NCBI RefSeq assembly: GCF_001403635.1
Contig: NZ_LN879467.1
Location: 310,001-374,000, forward strand
Origin: Clostridium massiliamazoniense
GTDB taxonomy: Bacteria > Bacillota > Clostridia > Clostridiales > Clostridiaceae
Direction of reading: 5' to 3'
Length of the DNA: 64,000 nt
The notes under the pieces are model-generated. The model made no database searches. It saw nothing but the letters and a program-made list of their open reading frames with translations, and was not told the DNA's origin. Below, piece by piece: positions 1 through 9,298 of the stretch; within the stretch, counting starts at the first letter, position 1, and each line of letters begins with the position of its first letter. Position numbers and translations under genes: made by a program.

Positions 1-745
1 GATAATATATATATAAAATTATTTTCAAAATTAAAAAAAATGAATATAAAATATGTACTGTACATAGGTGGAAATGATTCTATGGATACAGTACATAAAT
101 TATTTCAATATTCAATACTTAATTGGTGAACGTATTTCTTTTATTGGTACTCCAAAAACGATAGATAATGATTTAGTAATCACAGACCATACACCAGAAT
201 TTAGAAGAGAGCAAAATATGTTGCTACATCTGTAAGAGAGATTTCATTAGATTCTGAAGTTTATAATACTCAATCTGTAATTATTATAGAAATTATAGGA
301 ATGTATACTGGATGGCTTACAGCTAGCACTGTACGTTCAAGAAAATATAAATCTGATAATCCAAAGTTGATTTATTTTATATAAATACCCTTTAATGTTA
401 AAAATATAGCATAATTGGAAGAAAAGTTGAAAGAAGATAAAAATATAGTTGTTTGTGTTTCAGAAAATATAAGAGATAATAATGGGAAATTTATTTGTGA
501 ATATAATGGTAGTTTAAATAAAGATATATTTAGTCATAAAAATTTGACTGTATATGCTAAATACTTAGAAACTATAATAAAAGATAGATTAAAAATAAAA
601 ACTCGTTCTAGTTGATGTGAAGTGTGTTTGTAATCATAAAAAGCTATTTCCAAAAGATTGGATAACGATAAATGGTACCGATATACATAGTGATTTTCTT
701 AAATATATAAATCCTTTAATTGAAGGAGAACTAGATAAAAAATGA
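1..745 (+). pseudogene. 6-phosphofructokinase remnant (PFK-A superfamily)
   Basis: Pieces of a phosphofructokinase are spread over the three + frames. GGNDSMDTV lies at about 60-95, GTPKTIDNDLV followed by TDHTPEF at about 145-200, EIIGMYTGWLTAS at about 288-330, and a C-terminal piece (from about 415, with VSENIRDNNGKF) ends at the TGA at 743-745. The GGNDSMDT and PKTIDNDL blocks are the phosphate-binding and catalytic blocks of this superfamily; the TDHTPEF context resembles the PPi-dependent type more than the short bacterial ATP type. Several frameshifts and in-frame stops make it non-functional. The 5' end lies outside the window. The following RpiR regulator often controls sugar genes, so the two may once have been one locus (inference). 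Confidence 0.8.
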
Positions 746-889
746 AAAATGGACTACCGATATTTTGTTATAGAAAATAAATTATTTTATATTTATATAA
801 AAAATAATACCAACCATAATTTTTGTAGTTTTACTATTGAATAATGAGATATAATTAATAAAACTATTAAAATTAAGGATGTGTATAAT

Positions 890-1765
890 TTGGAAAATAA
901 TGAATCATATGAACAAAAAATAAAGAATGTATATAATATTTTAAGTCCTTCAGAGAAAAAAGTTGCAGATTTTGTTTTGTCAAATGGTTATTCTATATCA
1001 ACGATGTCATTAAATAAATTATCTATAGAGATAAGATTAAGTGAACCGACTATTATTCGATTTGTAAAAAAAATAGGATTTACTGGATATAGTGAATTTA
1101 AAATGAATTTAATGAAAGAATGGGGTAAAGAATCTGTATCAGAAAAAGGTGAACGTAATGTGTTAGTAGACTTGCATATTGATAAAAATGAAAAATTAGA
1201 AGATATACCACAAAAGATGATAGGAATTACAATAAAAGCATTAGAGGATACCTTAAAATTGATTAACTTTAAAAAATATAGAGAAGCAATTGAGTTAATA
1301 TCTAATGCTAATATCATAGATGTATATGGAGTGGGGAATTCGGGAAGTATAGCAAGTGATATAATGAATAAATTAATTCGTATAGGATTAAATTGCAGGT
1401 CATATCCAGATAATCATGTACAACAAATTTATGCAAGTCACTTAACTGAGAAAGATGTTGCAATTGCAATATCTCATTCTGGAAATACCATAGATACAGT
1501 CAATGTATTAAAAATTGCAAAAGAATCTGGTGCCAAGACAATTGCACTAACAAATTTTAGGGCTGCGGCTATTTCTAAATATGCAGATATTATTTTTTAT
1601 ACTGGAGATACAGAAACAACATTTTATAGTGAAACAATGGTTTCACGTATATCACAATTAGCGATTGTAGATATGCTTTATATGGGAATATTATTAAATA
1701 ATTTTGATTCATCTATAAAGCGACTTGAAAAAGTAAATACATTGGTAAAAGAAAAAAATTATTAA
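890..1765 (+). CDS. MurR/RpiR family transcriptional regulator with SIS domain
   Basis: A 291-residue DNA-binding regulator of sugar metabolism. The N-terminal RpiR helix-turn-helix spans about residues 12-75 (SEKKVADFVLSNG, then LSEPTIIRFVKKIGFTGY). A C-terminal SIS sugar-phosphate-binding domain spans about 120-260, with GVGNSGSIASDI and AISHSGNTIDTV as its two phosphosugar-binding loops. The frame is open from a GTG at 881, but AAGGAT at 875-880 is correctly spaced for the TTG at 890, so TTG is preferred. Its likely ligand is a phosphorylated sugar. The only neighbour that could be a target is the broken phosphofructokinase upstream, so the current regulon is unknown. The gene looks intact although both flanks are decayed. 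Confidence 0.88.
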   Translation: MENNESYEQKIKNVYNILSPSEKKVADFVLSNGYSISTMSLNKLSIEIRLSEPTIIRFVKKIGFTGYSEFKMNLMKEWGKESVSEKGERNVLVDLHIDKNEKLEDIPQKMIGITIKALEDTLKLINFKKYREAIELISNANIIDVYGVGNSGSIASDIMNKLIRIGLNCRSYPDNHVQQIYASHLTEKDVAIAISHSGNTIDTVNVLKIAKESGAKTIALTNFRAAAISKYADIIFYTGDTETTFYSETMVSRISQLAIVDMLYMGILLNNFDSSIKRLEKVNTLVKEKNY

Positions 1766-1848
1766 ATTATAGTTAAAATATCCAATTATTGATTATAAAA
1801 AGTAAATATAGTTATCTATAATAAAAAAGAAATGTATATTATAAATTT

Positions 1849-3429
1849 GAAGACAATCCCCTTTTTGCGTTTAACCGACTTTTTATAGATTTTGTTTAAA
1901 ATATAATTATGCAAAAAACAAACAAAACCTATGATATAAATTTAACCATAAATACAGAAAATATTCTAGATAAAAATTGTATGGTGAGAACGCTAAATTG
2001 CTCTATTAATAATTCAAAAATAAGAAATTAAGTAATATCTACAAAAAAGGGAGAAATCCAGCGGTAGAACCACTTACTATGCTAAAAATAATAGTTTATG
2101 CTTACATGAAAGGAATATATTCTAGTAGAAAAATAGAAGATGCGTGTAAACGAAATTTAGATTTTATTTAGTTATTAAAAAATTTAAAACCACTTACACG
2201 AAATACAATATGCAGATTTATAAAAAAGATTTCTCTACTTATAAAGAAAATACTTAGTAAGTTTATTAATTTCTTTCATCTATTGATTAAATTAACTTTA
2301 AAAATATCTTCATTGATGACACTAAAATAGAAGTATATGCTAATAAATATTCCTTTGTATGGAGAAAAACGATAGAGAAATCTAAGGAAAAATTACAAGA
2401 AAAGATAAAAAATTATTTTTTACTTTATGGAGTTTCGGTTAACGATGATTATTTATATTGCCTATCAATTTTTGAAAAATATTTAAAATAAAAGATAAGT
2501 AATGAAGCTATAAAATTTGTTTATGGCAAGGGAAAAAGAAAATCACCGGTTCAACGAGAATATGAAATAATAACTGAATATATAGAAAAACTTGAAAGGT
2601 ATTGCACTTATGAAAAAATCTTAGGAAAAAGAAATAGTTTTTCTAAAACAGATACTGAAGCCACATTTATGAGAATGAAAGAAAATCACATGTTAAATGG
2701 GCAATTAAAACCGGCTTACAATATACAAATAGGAATTGCTTCTAGATATATAGTAAATTTTATGGCTTCTCAAGAAAGAACAGATGTTAATACGTTAATT
2801 CCATCTTTAGAAGATACATCTAAATATCATAAATATAAAAATATAGTTGCCAATGCAGGTTATGAAAGTTTAAAAAATTATAGATATCTAAATAAAAATG
2901 GCTATAAGTCATATATTAAACCTAGTAATTATGAAATAAGGAAAAAAAATTATAAAACTAAAATAGGCAATATTGATAATATGACTTATAGCTCTAAAGG
3001 TAATAAATACATATGTCCTAATAATGTAACTTTAAATTATAAATATACGGGGAACCGCAAGAATAAAAGTGTTTTTGAATATCCTGTAGATGTTTATGAA
3101 GCAGAAGATTGTAGCAATTGTGAATTTAAATCATTATGTAAAAAACTAATAGAAATAAAACTATTCAAGTAAATAAAGAATTTCAATTAATGAGAAAAGT
3201 ATCAAATGAAGACATAAAATCTGAATATGGTATTAAACTTAGGACAAACAGATCAATCCAAGTTGAGTGTGTATTTGAATTAATAAAAGAAAGTAGAAAG
3301 TTTAGAAGATTTTCATATAGAGGATTAAAAAACGTTTAAACGCAATTTTTATTAATTTCATTAGCACATAATATACTCAATTATATTAGCAAAAGAGAAA
3401 CAGGTAGATTAAAAAAGCACTTATTTTAA
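1849..3429 (+). mobile_element. IS1182-like transposase remnant
   Basis: A decayed DDE transposase. An N-terminal piece starts at ATG 1909 (MQKTNKTYDINLTINTENIL). Further pieces follow in shifting frames (EPLTMLKIIVYAYMKGIYSS near 2065-2125, then KPLTRNTICRFIKK near 2190). The longest intact stretch, 2669-3172, carries the core DTEATFMRMKENHMLNGQLK and a Cys cluster CSNCEFKSLCK. A C-terminal piece (GRLKKHLF) ends at 3429. This layout is that of IS1182-type transposases of about 500 residues. At least four frameshifts or stops exclude activity. A terminal-repeat-like sequence, GAAGACAATCCCCTTTTTG, begins at 1849. I found no clean inverted partner downstream. Confidence 0.8.
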
Positions 3430-3603
3430 TACTCTTCTATATTTATCCAAAGGTATCTTTGATACCTTTATTTGTCGTGCATAAAAATCAGCTGAAGTAA
3501 AAGAACCGCCTCACAATACTAAATTATGGCATTGTAAGACATCCCCTTCTTCTTCTATGTTAAGAAATGTTGGATTGAAGATATTGAATTTAGATATTAT
3601 ATA
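3421..3603 (-). pseudogene. C-terminal fragment of an unidentified gene
   Basis: Read on the minus strand from about 3603 to the TAA at 3421-3423, one frame gives FNPTFLNIEEEGDVLQCHNL, one internal TGA, then GGSFTSADFYARQIKVSKIP and a tail ending RRVLK. The composition is clearly protein-like, but I do not recognise the family. It overlaps the end of the transposase remnant by 9 bases and looks like the tail of a gene destroyed by insertion or deletion at this spot. Confidence 0.4.
3449..3469. terminator. Short perfect hairpin
   Basis: Arms AAAGGTATC and GATACCTTT flank a 3-base loop, followed by ATTTGT. Weak as a terminator because the T-run is short. It lies just past the transposase remnant. 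Confidence 0.4.
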
Positions 3604-3656
3604 GAGATAGGCTTATCATTTATAACTACTCACCTACGTAAAGAAGTTCTTTAAAT
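3598..3656. repeat. Partial copy of the long palindromic element
   Basis: The sequence ACTCACCTACGTAAAGAAG and its flanks match, in reverse complement, the right arm of the 193-bp palindromic element at 24892-25084. Only one arm is present, and it is diverged. Confidence 0.65.
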
Positions 3657-3771
3657 AATAAAAGCACTTGAAAAATAAGGTGCTATATTATTTTTCGTTG
3701 TAGTGCCTATTTGTGAATGATATAATACGAATATAGAAAGGTAAAATTTTGAATTAACGGAGGTTATACAA

Positions 3772-3968
3772 ATGTTTAAAAATAAAAAATTTTGCGGGGT
3801 ATTATATTAGCTGTATTGTTAATTTGTACAGTATTTATAGTGTATTCTATTGTAACAAATCCCTTAGGTAAACATAATAGTATCTTTTCACTGGCTGTTG
3901 CAGCAGGTTTTATTGTACTTGATGCTGATAATGAAAAAAAGAATAACATCATTAATTCATTAAAGTAA
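3772..3968 (+). pseudogene. Small single-span membrane protein, frameshifted
   Basis: GGAGG at 3760-3764 precedes ATG 3772 (MFKNKKF), but the frame stops after 12 codons. The next frame continues without gap as GILLAVLLICTVFIVYSIVT, then a polar tail ending in INSLK and TAA at 3966-3968. The total of 197 nt equals 66 codons minus one base, so a single-base deletion around 3784-3800 explains the break. The repaired product would be about 65 residues with one N-terminal membrane segment. Function unknown. Confidence 0.55.
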
Positions 3969-4136
3969 ATCTGAGTTTTACAATTTCATCCTCACATTTT
4001 CAAAGCAGTTAGTCATTTCGATTGGTATACTGAAATTCTCTACATTAAGACATGAGATACGTATAGAAAATTTGAATATAAATACTTAACATAGCTAATC
4101 CTATTTATTAATTATATTTATAGGATGTGTGTACAA

Positions 4137-5765
4137 ATGAAAAAATATATTAAACTCTCTATTATTATTTTCTTAATACCAATACTTTTTTTCTTATTTA
4201 AGGAATATTCTTTTGCTGATAGTTCATGTAATTTTGAAAATAATCTGCAAAGCTCTAGTTCTTATATTAAAAATTCCTTAATTCCCAAAAAACTATATGT
4301 TATTTCAGACAGCAATATGACCAAAGCAGAACAATCAATGATTGCTACTCTTCAGGGCATAGTAGCTAGTAAATCCCATGACCAAATTTATATTCTTAGT
4401 GATTCAGAACCAGATTATAAAATATGGCTTGAAGATTTAAAATATAATTACAATGTAAAATATAAAGTAATAAAAGACCCTTGGAAATTATTAAAGAAAT
4501 TCAATTCTTATGTAGATGGATATGTATTATACTCTACCTTTAATCCCCCATCTATAAATAACGCTTGTACCCTTGCTTCTTTAAAAAATTCTTTAGCTAT
4601 AGATGAAGCTATAGAGTATAAAGTAAAAGAATGTGGAATAAAAACCTTAATTGAGGATTGTAGAAGTACAGATAAATATTGGGCTTTTAAAAATCTTTGG
4701 AACTCAGGATTAAATCACTCAACAGTTATAGAAATTTCTCCTGATAAATTCATGGCTCTAAGAGATTATGCTATAACATCTAAATCTTTAGTTTTTTATG
4801 AAGATGAAGTAAATAATCCCTCTTTAAGAGAATCAATTTTTAAATCTATGGATGAAAATGGACATTGTCTAGGCTGGGGACCTGATGAACATACCAATGT
4901 AACAATAGCTTCCACTTATGGTGTTGATATGGTTGCTGCTGATTGGTCTTATAATCTTTCTGTATTAAGCTCTTTTCCTTCTTTACCACAACAACAAAAA
5001 AGAAATAATGACTATAAAGGTGAAAATGGAGTCCATTATGTTACATTTATTATGTCTGATGGTGATAATCAACAATGGATGCTCGGTAGTAATTACAATT
5101 CTAAAAACTACTTCGGTTCTCCTTACAGAAGTACTTTTAACTTAGGTTGGTCCATAAATCAAGCTATTTATTACTTAGCTCCAACAGTATTTAATAGATA
5201 TTATCAAAGTGCTAGTTCCTCTAAATATTTTGATAACTTTGTCACTGCTCCTTCTGGAAATGGATATATGTATCCTAGTAAATTTCCTTTAAATAAATTA
5301 AATAGTTATACTTCTATACTAAATGATTATATGAAAAAAGTTGATCAAAATTATGTTCTTATATTAGATGATGAAGCTCTAGATAATATAAATCTTTGGG
5401 ATAAATATACTTGTCATAATAATATAAAAGGCTTACTTTATCTTAATTACGAAAAAAACAATAGCTATAAAGGAAAAATAGTTTGGTCTAATAATAAGCC
5501 TGTGGTATCTTGTCGTGATTTACTTTGGTGGGGATTAGAAAGTGAAAATGACCTTATTCAGAATATTAATGAAAGAATTAAACTAGGCTATACAGATATA
5601 AAAGACCCTAATTCCTATAGTTTTGTTTATGTTCATGTTTGGAGCAATACTATGGATAATGTTAATGATGCCATAAGAAAGCTAAATGAAAATCCTCAAG
5701 TTAGAATTGTAACTCCAGACACCTTCATGGAATTGATTAATGATAATGTATCTCACAATAATTAA
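4137..5765 (+). CDS. Secreted GxGYxYP-family protein (putative glycoside hydrolase)
   Basis: About 542 residues. An N-terminal signal peptide or anchor (residues 1-28, KYIKLSIIIFLIPILFFLF) is followed by an export-type segment. The signature GNGYMYP, the GxGYxYP motif that names this putative glycoside hydrolase family, lies near residue 380. An upstream block, VTFIMSDGDNQQW, and downstream acidic stretches (ILDDEALDNINLWD) also fit. Substrate and activity are unproven for the family. The frame opens at ATG 4125, but that codon overlaps the AGGA ribosome-binding site; ATG 4137 is better spaced and begins a normal signal peptide. It stands alone between decayed DNA and an intergenic repeat. 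Confidence 0.8.
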   Translation: MKKYIKLSIIIFLIPILFFLFKEYSFADSSCNFENNLQSSSSYIKNSLIPKKLYVISDSNMTKAEQSMIATLQGIVASKSHDQIYILSDSEPDYKIWLEDLKYNYNVKYKVIKDPWKLLKKFNSYVDGYVLYSTFNPPSINNACTLASLKNSLAIDEAIEYKVKECGIKTLIEDCRSTDKYWAFKNLWNSGLNHSTVIEISPDKFMALRDYAITSKSLVFYEDEVNNPSLRESIFKSMDENGHCLGWGPDEHTNVTIASTYGVDMVAADWSYNLSVLSSFPSLPQQQKRNNDYKGENGVHYVTFIMSDGDNQQWMLGSNYNSKNYFGSPYRSTFNLGWSINQAIYYLAPTVFNRYYQSASSSKYFDNFVTAPSGNGYMYPSKFPLNKLNSYTSILNDYMKKVDQNYVLILDDEALDNINLWDKYTCHNNIKGLLYLNYEKNNSYKGKIVWSNNKPVVSCRDLLWWGLESENDLIQNINERIKLGYTDIKDPNSYSFVYVHVWSNTMDNVNDAIRKLNENPQVRIVTPDTFMELINDNVSHNN

Positions 5766-5817
5766 AAAGATAATATATCAAAGCATTCTTTAAAATTATA
5801 TTATTAGTATCTTTATA

Positions 5818-5888
5818 TGCCTCACGCCTCTAGATAACTTTGACTAAACATTCAGATGGAGTCAGAACTCTACCTGAATTAAGTGCAT
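5818..5888 (-). repeat. Dispersed intergenic repeat, copy A (head part)
   Basis: On the minus strand it reads ACTTAATTCAGGTAGAG, a 4-base gap, then CTCCATCTGAATGTTTAG and GTCAAAGTTATCTAGAGGC. It is nearly identical to the copy at 60550-60618. The head forms a hairpin (TTCAGGTAGAG pairing with CTCCATCTGAA). Confidence 0.8.
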
Positions 5889-5941
5889 TTACAAAAATAC
5901 AAACTCTAAATAGATTCTCCTCTATATGATTTAGTAAAGCA

Positions 5942-5978
5942 AAATGGGATGTATCTATAAATTTCATACATCCCATTT
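5942..5978. terminator. Bidirectional terminator
   Basis: Arms AAATGGGATGTAT and ATACATCCCATTT around an 11-base loop, T- and A-rich on both sides. It serves the minus-strand phosphatase gene and possibly the + strand GxGYxYP gene. Confidence 0.85.
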
Positions 5979-6084
5979 CTTTAAATAATATTTCTCTCAA
6001 TTAATTTTCTACTATTCCCTTTGTTATTTAATGGATTTTCCCATTATACAAGCTTCTTCCATAGCTTTTGTACCACAAATTTCA

Positions 6085-6654
6085 CTAAAATTCAAGTCTA
6101 ATGACCTCAACTAATTTAAAACTTTTATCCATATACTCATATTTAAAAATAGAACAATTTCCAAAACCCTTTTCAAGTTCTTCTCTTGGATCTTGCCATG
6201 CTCTTAAGAAATGATAACAAGCTCCTCCATGAGATACTGCAAGTACAATATTATGATCTTCTTTATCCATTATTTCAGTACATGTTTTTACCATTCTATC
6301 TCTAACTTCATCTATAGATTCCCCTCCATGAGGTACAAAAAATGTTTCATAATCCTCTGGTCTTTTTGGATTTAAATCTTCACTTTCCCCTTCATAAGCA
6401 CCAAAGTTCATTTCTTTAAGCCCTTTTAATCTTATATAAGGCTTATTTTCTGTGATTAATTCCAATGTATCACAACATCTCTCAGATGTGGAAGAATAAA
6501 AATGATCTAAATCAATATTTTTAAAATATTCTCCTACCCTTTGAGCTTGTTTTATACCATCCTCAGTTAATGGTGAATCACAAAAACCTTGTATTTTCCT
6601 CATTTTATTGAATAAAGTTTGACCATGTCTCATTAAATATAATGTTTTTTTCAT
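6085..6654 (-). CDS. Histidine phosphatase family protein (phosphoglycerate mutase-like)
   Basis: A 189-residue member of the branch-1 histidine phosphatase superfamily. The catalytic RHG is at residues 9-11 (YLMRHGQTLFN). SSTSERCCDTLEL and the proton-donor region MNFGAYEGES lie mid-protein. The second catalytic His is near residue 144 (VSHGGACYHF). It probably dephosphorylates a small phosphorylated metabolite; the substrate cannot be read from sequence. The start is preceded by GAGGGGG. The promoter region carries a MerR-type operator between well-placed -35 and -10 boxes (6693-6723), so expression is probably inducible. It forms its own transcription unit, with a terminator at 5942-5978. 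Confidence 0.88.
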   Translation of the reverse strand: MKKTLYLMRHGQTLFNKMRKIQGFCDSPLTEDGIKQAQRVGEYFKNIDLDHFYSSTSERCCDTLELITENKPYIRLKGLKEMNFGAYEGESEDLNPKRPEDYETFFVPHGGESIDEVRDRMVKTCTEIMDKEDHNIVLAVSHGGACYHFLRAWQDPREELEKGFGNCSIFKYEYMDKSFKLVEVIRLEF

Positions 6655-6692
6655 AAATCCCCCTCACCCCTCTAAATTCTTTCTTCATATAA

Positions 6693-6723
6693 ATTCTACT
6701 ACTTCGAGTCAACTCTAAGTGAA
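6693..6723 (-). promoter_or_regulatory. MerR-type operator in a 19-bp-spacer promoter
   Basis: The 20-bp dyad ACTTCGAGTCAACTCTAAGT at 6701-6720 matches the MerR-family pattern (ACTT-n-GAGT-nn-ACTC-n-AAGT). On the minus strand, TTCACT (6718-6723) and TAGAAT (6693-6698) are -35 and -10 boxes with a 19-bp spacer, the over-long spacing typical of MerR-activated promoters. It lies about 40 bp upstream of the histidine phosphatase start. Confidence 0.72.
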
Positions 6724-6933
6724 GAGGTTTTATAAATTTTATAATTTATATTTTCTAGCCTTGCTTCTTTAATCAAATTTTTCACTTATAACTTATGAAT
6801 CTTTCTATATCTAAAATACTAATAATGATTTAACAGATTAAAATCTTAACTTATCATAATTATACGGACTGCTCGTTCCTACTACATCAAACTTAGCAGT
6901 TATTTTCTTTAAGCTTATTTCTATAAAATATAG

Positions 6934-7677
6934 CTATGCTCTCCATCCAAATTCTACTTTAGTTAATAATTTATCATTATTACCAATCATTGAATGTATA
7001 CTTCTTATAAGACCATTTTCCTCTTCTTTTAATTCACTTGAAACTTTTATTGTATCGCCAAAAGTTGTTTCCTTTTTAAATACTATTTTTATTTCACTAA
7101 GTTCATGGTTATTTAAAAATTCAAATGGTAATGTATCCATAGCCATTTCCATATACTTTAAGTTATTAACATGTTTATTTGAATCTATATCACTAAATCT
7201 TACAACATAATCTCTTGAATACTCTATATTCTCAACTTCTTTTATATTATCAAGTTCTATATCCTCTTCTAAATCTCCTGTTATGCCATATAGTTCATAT
7301 TGCTCAGGTAATAATCTCATAGGTCTTCTTTTTTCCATATTTACTAAAAGTGCAATAGCCCTTCCTTCAGCTAAAACTTTTCCTTCTGAATTTCTTATAA
7401 TATAATCTCTTACACCATAGAATTTTTTTACACCAACAACTCTATTTTCAACATTTATTACATCTTTATATTTTGGATATTCATGTATTTTTATATCGTA
7501 TTTTAATAATATCCAAGCACATTGATTTATTAAACCATTTTTAGTCTCTCCTAGTGCTTCTGTTTGAGACATAACAACATCCCATAAATAATTCACTATA
7601 GTTGAAAACTTACACTTTAAATCTGAATTGACATCATAAATATTTATTTCATAATCTTTACTATATACATTGTTCAT
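6934..7677 (-). CDS. Acyl-ACP thioesterase (FatA-like)
   Basis: About 247 residues with tandem hotdog folds of the bacterial acyl-ACP thioesterase family (PF01643 type), which release free fatty acids from acyl-carrier protein. Landmarks are the N-terminal hotdog helix INYLWDVV-like segment, WILLKYDIKIHEYPKYKDVI, and in the second half RFSDIDSNKHVNNLKYMEMA, the Asn/His block that holds the catalytic residues. The frame starts at a GTG (7686), but AAGAAGGG is spaced 10 nt from ATG 7677 (MNNVYSK), which is preferred. Cytoplasmic. Other fatty-acid genes in the window are an oleate hydratase and an acyl-CoA thioesterase, not adjacent. Confidence 0.88.
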   Translation of the reverse strand: MNNVYSKDYEINIYDVNSDLKCKFSTIVNYLWDVVMSQTEALGETKNGLINQCAWILLKYDIKIHEYPKYKDVINVENRVVGVKKFYGVRDYIIRNSEGKVLAEGRAIALLVNMEKRRPMRLLPEQYELYGITGDLEEDIELDNIKEVENIEYSRDYVVRFSDIDSNKHVNNLKYMEMAMDTLPFEFLNNHELSEIKIVFKKETTFGDTIKVSSELKEEENGLIRSIHSMIGNNDKLLTKVEFGWRA

Positions 7678-7813
7678 TAAAAACACACCCTTCTTAATTA
7701 ATCTATATTAAACTTAACATATTTTTCATTATTTATACACTATTTAATTATTAACCACTTCTAAGAAATTTATAATTATTTATTTTACCTCATAAAATTT
7801 TTCTAATAAAAAA

Positions 7814-7848
7814 ACCACAGAAACAATGTAAAACATTACTTCTATGGT
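7814..7848. terminator. Terminator of the phosphate permease gene
   Basis: Imperfect hairpin with arms ACCACAGAA and TTCTATGGT, 3' of the permease stop and with T-rich flank on the minus strand. Confidence 0.7.
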
Positions 7849-7861
7849 CACGAAAACTATA

Positions 7862-8872
7862 TTAAATTAAAAACATAAAACCTCTTACTATTTCAACAAA
7901 TATATAACATAAGATTGCTGCTGCTGGAATTGTTATAATCCAAGCTAAAACTATATTTTTTGCAACACTCCAATTAACTCTCTTTATTCCATTTTGAGAA
8001 CCTGCACCCATTATTGAACTTGTCATAACTTGAGTAGTACTAACTGGTGCATGCATGCTAGTTGCAATTGCTAAAACTATTGCTGAGCCTATTTGTGATA
8101 CAAATCCACCCATAGGATCTATCTTTGTTACTTTATTTCCTAAAGTATGAATTATTCTCTTACCACCTACTGATGTTCCTAATCCCATAGCTGTGGCACA
8201 TAGAGCTATAACCCATATCGGTACATTAAATGATGATAAAAATCCACCACTTACTAAAGACATGGTTATTATCCCCATAGACTTTTGAGCATCATTTGCT
8301 CCATGATTAAGAGCTATTAATGCTCCTGAAAGTATTTGTATTCTTCTAAAGAATAAATTTGTTTTTCTTGGTTTCACATTTTTTAAAACTACCTTTAAGA
8401 TAGCTATAAATATGTATCCTAATACAAAACCAATTACTGGAGAAATAAATATCCATAAGATAAATTTATTGAATAGTACAGACCAACCTACATCTTTTAG
8501 ATTATTAGACATAGCTATTCCGCCACCTACTAATGCTCCTATTATTGCACAAGTTGAACTACTAGGTACACCAAAATACCAAGTAAATAAATCCCACAAT
8601 ATAGCAGCTAATAATACACAAATTATTATCCATAATGGCATTTTACTACTATTAACAATTCCATGTCCAACTGTTTTTGCGACAGAAGTACTTGTAAAAG
8701 CACCAATAAAATTAAATATGGCACAAATTAAAATAGCTTTTTTAGGTGATAAAGCTCTTGTTGTTATAGAAGTTGCAACAACTGTTGCTGTATCATGAAA
8801 TCCATTTGTAAAATCGAATATAAGTGCTAAAATAACTATAGCAATCATAAGTATTATTGTGCTATTCCCCAT
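7862..8872 (-). CDS. pit: Inorganic phosphate transporter, PiT family
   Basis: A 336-residue permease with about ten membrane segments, importing phosphate by ion symport. The family signature is duplicated: DFTNGFHDTATVVATSITT at residues 21-39 and LNHGANDAQKSMGIITMSL near 190. A further conserved block, SSTSVAKTVGHG-like, lies in the first half. GAGGAGTGG lies 9 nt before ATG. In many Firmicutes pit is preceded by a DUF47/PhoU-like gene; none is present here, and the 426 bp upstream are non-coding. It has its own terminator (7814-7848). Confidence 0.93.
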   Translation of the reverse strand: MGNSTIILMIAIVILALIFDFTNGFHDTATVVATSITTRALSPKKAILICAIFNFIGAFTSTSVAKTVGHGIVNSSKMPLWIIICVLLAAILWDLFTWYFGVPSSSTCAIIGALVGGGIAMSNNLKDVGWSVLFNKFILWIFISPVIGFVLGYIFIAILKVVLKNVKPRKTNLFFRRIQILSGALIALNHGANDAQKSMGIITMSLVSGGFLSSFNVPIWVIALCATAMGLGTSVGGKRIIHTLGNKVTKIDPMGGFVSQIGSAIVLAIATSMHAPVSTTQVMTSSIMGAGSQNGIKRVNWSVAKNIVLAWIITIPAAAILCYIFVEIVRGFMFLI

Positions 8873-9239
8873 GTTTAAATACCACTCCTCTTTGAATATC
8901 TACAACCCTTTTACCGGAGTATACTGTACTTTCTAGAACATTAAACGAGATTTTCTTTTTGTTTTCATTAAACATATTTTTTGCTCAGCTCCTAAAATTT
9001 AATATATATTTTTAATATATTTTGAGTTGTATAAACTCTAATATACTACTTTTTTGCTGAATTAACTTTATTTTTATGAACTAATTTTATTATAATTATA
9101 AATTGTTACAATTTTATGTCTATTATTAATAAAATATTAACATTTTTAATTAATTAAATAATTTATTTAACTTTTTTATTAACAAAACCTCTTAACTTCA
9201 AATAGTAGTTACTTCATTATATGAAGTTAAAATTAAAAA
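8873..9239. other. AT-rich intergenic region upstream of pit
   Basis: No open frame of interest. The sequence is strongly AT-rich and should hold the pit promoter on the minus strand. A small inverted repeat (TAACTTCA and TGAAGTTA) lies at about 9190-9229. I see no clear Pho box. Confidence 0.5.
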
Positions 9240-9281
9240 AGCTATCTCAAAATACTAAATTATTAGTATCATGAAATAGCT
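9240..9281. terminator. Terminator of the EamA transporter gene
   Basis: Hairpin arms AGCTATCTCA and TGAAATAGCT, with inner arms ATACTAA and TTAGTAT, 18 bases 3' of the EamA stop codon (minus strand), with A-run/T-run flanks. Confidence 0.85.
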
Positions 9282-9298
9282 CTTCTAAAAATTAAATC

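Noticed and set aside
6025-6084. Possible small coding piece (KAMEEACIMGKSIK on the minus strand) just past the phosphatase stop
   Set aside because: Only about 20 residues in a different frame from the phosphatase, without a start; too short to support a gene.
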